DNA of 64,000 bases, taken from NCBI RefSeq assembly GCF_020166335.1, contig NZ_JAIUJR010000007.1, forward strand, positions 124,001 to 188,000, written 5' to 3'. The notes below the pieces were generated by a model. It saw only the letters and a list, made by a program, of their open reading frames with translations, had not been told where the DNA came from and did no database searches. The translations under genes were made by a program, and so were the position numbers. Source of the stretch: Winogradskyella alexanderae (lineage in GTDB: Bacteria > Bacteroidota > Bacteroidia > Flavobacteriales > Flavobacteriaceae). Shown one piece after another: positions 60,657 through 64,000 of the stretch. Each line of letters begins with the position of its first letter. The stretch's first letter is position 1.

Positions 60657-62213
60657 ATGAAATTATTTTCAAAAGAACAAATTTACGAGGGGGACAGGCT
60701 TACTACGGAACGTCAAAACATATCTTCAACCGATTTAATGGAGCGTGCAGGTACACAAATATTCAATTGGATGCATATGCGCATGCAAGGGGCTCAAGTG
60801 CCTGTTCATGTTTTTTGTGGTATAGGAAACAATGGAGGTGATGGGTTAGTATTGGCACGTCATTTAACCACCCATGGTTATAATGTTATAACTTACGTTG
60901 TTAATTATAGCGAAACCAGATCAAAAGACTTTTTAATTAACTATGATCGGATAAAAAATGTATCGAAAGATTGGCCAAAAATGATGACAAATTCTGCCAA
61001 TTTTCCAAAGATTCACAAAGATGATATTATAGTTGACGCCGTATTTGGAATAGGATTAAATAGACCGCCTGCGGAATGGGTTGCGGAGATATTCCAAAAA
61101 TTTAGAGCGTCTAGCGCGTTTACCTTATCTATAGATATCCCATCAGGATTATATACGGACAAAGCAATAGCAAACGAAAATGCGGTTGTTCACGCAAACT
61201 ATACTCTAAGTTTTCAGTCGCCAAAACTGGTATTCTTTTTGCCCGAAACAGCAAAATTTACCGTACAATGGGAGGTTTTAGATATTGGTATAGACCGCGA
61301 TTACTTGGTTAACACTGAAACCGAGGCCGAATTAATATCCAAATTTGAGATTTTACCTCTTTATAAACCTAGGGAAAAGTTTGCTCATAAGGGTAATTTT
61401 GGACACGCACTTATAATAGGAGGAAGTCACGGTAAAATTGGTGCAGTAAATCTGGCAAGTAGGTCATGCCTTAGTTCTGGTGCTGGTTTGGTAACAGCAT
61501 TTGTGCCAGAATGCGGATATCATAGTTTACAAGCATCTATACCAGAGGTCATGGTTTTAACCGATAAGGAAGAACGTTATATTTCTGATATTAAATTTAA
61601 TATTGAACCAAATGCGATTGGCATTGGAATAGGGCTTGACACACGAGAAGAAACCATGAAAGCGCTGGAGTCGTTTTTGGAAATAAATAAGAATAATCTG
61701 GTCGTAGACGCTGATGGTATAAATATTATTGCAAGAAAAAAATCGTTGTTAAAACTATTACCTCCACAAACTATACTAACACCTCATCCCAAAGAATTAG
61801 AAAGGTTAATTGGTAAATGGTCTGATGACTTTGATAAGTTGGATAAGGTGAAGTCATTATCATCCATGTACAATTTGATAATTGTTGTAAAAGGTGCTAA
61901 TACGGTAATTGTATACAAGGAAAAGATTTATATTAATACAACTGGTAATCCAGGTATGGCAACGGCAGGAACTGGAGATGTACTCACAGGTATTATTACA
62001 GGTTTAATAGCTCAAGGTTACGAGCCTCTTCCCGCCACACTATTTGCGGTTTATATACATGGTAGATCTGCAGATATAGCAGTTGAAGATTACGGCTACC
62101 AAAGTTTAATCGCCAGTCATATAATTGAAACTATTGGAGAAGCTTACATAGATCTATTTAAGCCACCCGAACAAACGACAGAACCAGCGCAAGAACAGGA
62201 AGAACAACAATAG
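60657..62213 (+). CDS. nnr: Bifunctional NAD(P)H-hydrate epimerase/dehydratase
   Basis: 518 residues. The N-terminal YjeF epimerase domain (about 1-215) has CGIGNNGGDGLVLARHL. The C-terminal ribokinase-like ADP-dependent NAD(P)HX dehydratase (about 230-500) has HKGNFGHALIIGGSHGKIGA, LTPHPKELERL and AGTGDVLTGIITGLIAQGYE. Together they repair damaged NADH and NADPH. The tail is Glu/Gln-rich (about 15 residues), an ordinary low-complexity end. Confidence 0.95.
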   Translation: MKLFSKEQIYEGDRLTTERQNISSTDLMERAGTQIFNWMHMRMQGAQVPVHVFCGIGNNGGDGLVLARHLTTHGYNVITYVVNYSETRSKDFLINYDRIKNVSKDWPKMMTNSANFPKIHKDDIIVDAVFGIGLNRPPAEWVAEIFQKFRASSAFTLSIDIPSGLYTDKAIANENAVVHANYTLSFQSPKLVFFLPETAKFTVQWEVLDIGIDRDYLVNTETEAELISKFEILPLYKPREKFAHKGNFGHALIIGGSHGKIGAVNLASRSCLSSGAGLVTAFVPECGYHSLQASIPEVMVLTDKEERYISDIKFNIEPNAIGIGIGLDTREETMKALESFLEINKNNLVVDADGINIIARKKSLLKLLPPQTILTPHPKELERLIGKWSDDFDKLDKVKSLSSMYNLIIVVKGANTVIVYKEKIYINTTGNPGMATAGTGDVLTGIITGLIAQGYEPLPATLFAVYIHGRSADIAVEDYGYQSLIASHIIETIGEAYIDLFKPPEQTTEPAQEQEEQQ

Positions 62214-62238
62214 ATTCTTGATAAATACTGGTTTATAC

Positions 62239-63276
62239 TTAAATATTTAAAGAATTTAATAGTTCTACAAGTTCTGGATTTGAAGGTCTAGGAGCATCTG
62301 CGTTTACAATTTTCCCTTGAGGGTCTAAAATTATAAATCTCGGGATGCTATTTACTCTGTAATCTTTCATGAATTGAGAATTAAATCCGTTATCTGCTAA
62401 AAGCTGAACTCCACCAAGGTTTTTATCCTTAATCATTTTCTTCCAACCTTTATATGCTGCACGGACATCACCTTTATACCCTCTACCATCGTCTATTGAG
62501 ATACTAACAAATTGTATGTTTTTATCTTTAAATCGCGCTTCCAGTTTTTTTAATGAAGGTATTTCGACCTTGCATGGCCCACACCAAGTGGCCCAAATAT
62601 CTATATACAAATACTTACCTTTTAAATCCTCCAAAGATGTGTTATTACCATTATAGTTTTCATAATTGGTAAAAACCGGAGATGTACTTCCTTTAGGGAA
62701 TTGAGTACGTTTCGCTAGCCTTGAATTCATGTAATTGATAATCTGTTGCTCAGTACGTTTTACATTCTCGTCTACAATGGCTAAATGCGTTGAGTCTACA
62801 CTTGGATACCTCTGTTTTAAGTCTTTATAAGCTTGATTATAACTATTAACTGCTGTTTCTAAATCTTCCTTCGTACCCATTGAAAATAACTTAGGCTGAA
62901 AATGTTCTGTGGATATTAAGAATGATTTAACGGTAAAGTTATTAATATCTGAGCCATCTCCTTTATAAATGATGGATTCAGCAAAAGCATCAAAGTCGGT
63001 AGTAAAGGAAGATTCAAAACCGTTTTCTAAATAAATCTGGCCATATTTATTACCGTGTTTAAAATTATAATCACCAGATTTAATCTTTAAGGTGTCAACG
63101 AACGTACCGTCATCATTTAAACTAATGGATTTGTTGTAATTTCTACCTTGAAAAATTGTAATGGTTTTGCTTTGGTCAAAGTTTTCAATTTTACCTGAAA
63201 TGGTTGCGTAGTCCTTTCGCTTTTCCTTACACGCAATTATCATTAACACAAGGCTAAGTACTATTAATCGTTTCAT
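62239..63276 (-). CDS. TlpA-like thiol-disulfide oxidoreductase lipoprotein (DUF4369-type N-terminus)
   Basis: 345 residues. Lipobox LVLMIIACKEK predicts a lipid anchor. Residues 25-110 form a strand-rich region (ATISGKIENFDQSKTITIF) like the DUF4369 domain, then a helical linker, then a thioredoxin fold (about 210-345) with the catalytic WATWCGPCKVEIPSLKKLEA and cis-Pro SIPRFIILDP. The CGPC motif suggests a reducing or isomerising role in the periplasm. Such proteins are abundant in Bacteroidota; the partner is unknown. Confidence 0.9.
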   Translation of the reverse strand: MKRLIVLSLVLMIIACKEKRKDYATISGKIENFDQSKTITIFQGRNYNKSISLNDDGTFVDTLKIKSGDYNFKHGNKYGQIYLENGFESSFTTDFDAFAESIIYKGDGSDINNFTVKSFLISTEHFQPKLFSMGTKEDLETAVNSYNQAYKDLKQRYPSVDSTHLAIVDENVKRTEQQIINYMNSRLAKRTQFPKGSTSPVFTNYENYNGNNTSLEDLKGKYLYIDIWATWCGPCKVEIPSLKKLEARFKDKNIQFVSISIDDGRGYKGDVRAAYKGWKKMIKDKNLGGVQLLADNGFNSQFMKDYRVNSIPRFIILDPQGKIVNADAPRPSNPELVELLNSLNI

Positions 63277-63296
63277 ATTTTGGGTTTAAATTCGGC

Positions 63297-63328
63297 CAAA
63301 TATAAAGATTTAAAAAAGGATTAACCAA
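63297..63328 (-). promoter_or_regulatory. Promoter of the TlpA-like gene
   Basis: Minus-strand TTG (63328-63326) and TATATTTG (63304-63297) with a 21-base spacer; the ATG is 20 bases on. Confidence 0.6.
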
Positions 63329-63402
63329 TCTTATGAATTATTAACAATTTGTCCAGTTCTCTGAAATTATTCCATATTTTGAACTTGAATTAAATCACTA
63401 AA

Positions 63403-64000
63403 ATGAATGCTTATCATATAATTTCATCCCAACCACTAGATATTGTAACAATCTATAACTTGTTTAAGGATAACAAAAAGTTGAAACTGTCCCATGAGTT
63501 AAAAGAAAGAATTGTTAAAAGTAAGACATATTTAGATAATAAGTTGGCCAAAAATAAAAAACCAATGTATGGAATCAATACAGGCTTTGGCTCACTTTAC
63601 AACGTAAAAATATCAGATGAAGATCTGTCTAAATTGCAGGAAAATTTGGTAATGTCTCACGCCTGTGGTACAGGTGATCGAGTTCCGGAATCAATTGTCA
63701 AGGTGATGTTGTTATTAAAAATTCAATCATTAAGTCACGGTCATAGTGGTGTGCAACTTAAAACCATTGAACGGCTTATAGACTTCTTTAATAATGATAT
63801 ATTTCCTTTTGTTTACACACAAGGATCTCTGGGTGCATCGGGCGATTTAGCACCATTAGCCCATCTTGCATTACCATTAATTGGAAAAGGCAAGGTGGTT
63901 CACAATAAGGACGAATATGAAGCACAAGACATTTTAAGCAAGTACAATTGGGAGGCCATCAAATTAGAAGCAAAAGAAGGATTGGCATTACTTAACGGGA
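63403..64000 (+). CDS. hutH: Histidine ammonia-lyase, 3' end outside window
   Basis: The first 199 codons lie in the window. GINTGFGSLYNVKISDEDL and QSLSHGHSGVQ are N-terminal motifs of the aromatic amino acid lyase family, and QGSLGASGDLAPLAHLAL contains the Ala-Ser-Gly that cyclises to the MIO cofactor. It releases ammonia from histidine to give urocanate. The alternatives are phenylalanine or tyrosine ammonia-lyase, but histidine is the usual activity in this group. Other hut genes would be beyond the edge. Confidence 0.9.
   Translation, partial: MNAYHIISSQPLDIVTIYNLFKDNKKLKLSHELKERIVKSKTYLDNKLAKNKKPMYGINTGFGSLYNVKISDEDLSKLQENLVMSHACGTGDRVPESIVKVMLLLKIQSLSHGHSGVQLKTIERLIDFFNNDIFPFVYTQGSLGASGDLAPLAHLALPLIGKGKVVHNKDEYEAQDILSKYNWEAIKLEAKEGLALLNG

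Noticed and set aside
1-64000. CRISPR arrays, insertion sequences, prophage, tRNA or rRNA genes
   Set aside because: None seen: no regularly spaced repeats, transposase motifs, phage structural genes or conserved RNA sequence blocks.

Overview
The window is AT-rich, densely packed chromosomal DNA from a member of the Bacteroidota, almost certainly family Flavobacteriaceae. Evidence: a type IX secretion sorting-domain protein (54412-55494), promoters with the Bacteroidota -7 element TAnnTTTG, a DUF2853 gene, a complete futalosine-independent menaquinone gene set, and many short Sec or lipoprotein signal peptides. I see no rRNA or tRNA gene, CRISPR array, insertion sequence or prophage.

Layout. 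(1) 1-9935 is a respiratory sulfur island. A minus-strand operon runs from a Tat-exported molybdopterin oxidoreductase (PsrA/PhsA-like) through a four-cluster ferredoxin subunit, an NrfD-type membrane subunit, a YeeE/YedE sulfur channel split over two genes, two membrane-anchored degenerate rhodaneses that both end in a Lys-rich tail with the last residues GGC, and a Crp/Fnr regulator. Beyond it lies a rhodanese with an intact active-site Cys, cut by the window edge. A twelve-haem cytochrome c is divergent. Four copies of one inverted repeat, TGnnAC-N4-GTnAyA, lie two by two in the two control regions. (2) 9941-16490 is a nine-gene molybdenum cofactor operon (moeA, modE-like, tauE-like, mobA, moaD, moeB, moaE, moaCB, moaA), presumably serving that molybdoenzyme. 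(3) 16491-21236 has a decayed comM 5' fragment, a YfcC-type carrier, intact comM/yifB and a sodium:solute symporter. (4) 21425-26090 is a 5-oxoproline operon: DUF2891 lipoprotein, an Nramp-fold transporter that has lost its metal ligands, and pxpABC. (5) 26176-37891 is mixed housekeeping: a histidine kinase without a partner, rluA-type and panB genes, dnaK, an rRNA methyltransferase, a nitronate monooxygenase-like gene and small envelope proteins. (6) 37937-50163 is the menaquinone region: thioesterase, menF, menD, menB, menA, menC and menE, interleaved with an S1 protein, UPF0173, an SDR, a fatty acid hydroxylase-type protein and a CPBP protease; no menH was recognised. (7) 50254-64000 holds a vWA-like protein, an OmpA lipoprotein, a glycosyltransferase, a stand-alone HsdR N-terminal protein, holA, a T9SS cargo protein, the thrABC operon, nnr, a TlpA-like oxidoreductase and the start of hutH.

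How it fits together. The sulfur enzyme, its cofactor operon and menaquinone synthesis are consistent with menaquinone-linked anaerobic or microaerobic respiration of a reduced or intermediate sulfur compound, controlled by the Crp/Fnr protein encoded inside the island. Substrate and direction of electron flow cannot be read from sequence. The parts that look least described are the paired Cys-tailed rhodanese-like proteins and the ligand-less Nramp protein of the 5-oxoproline operon.
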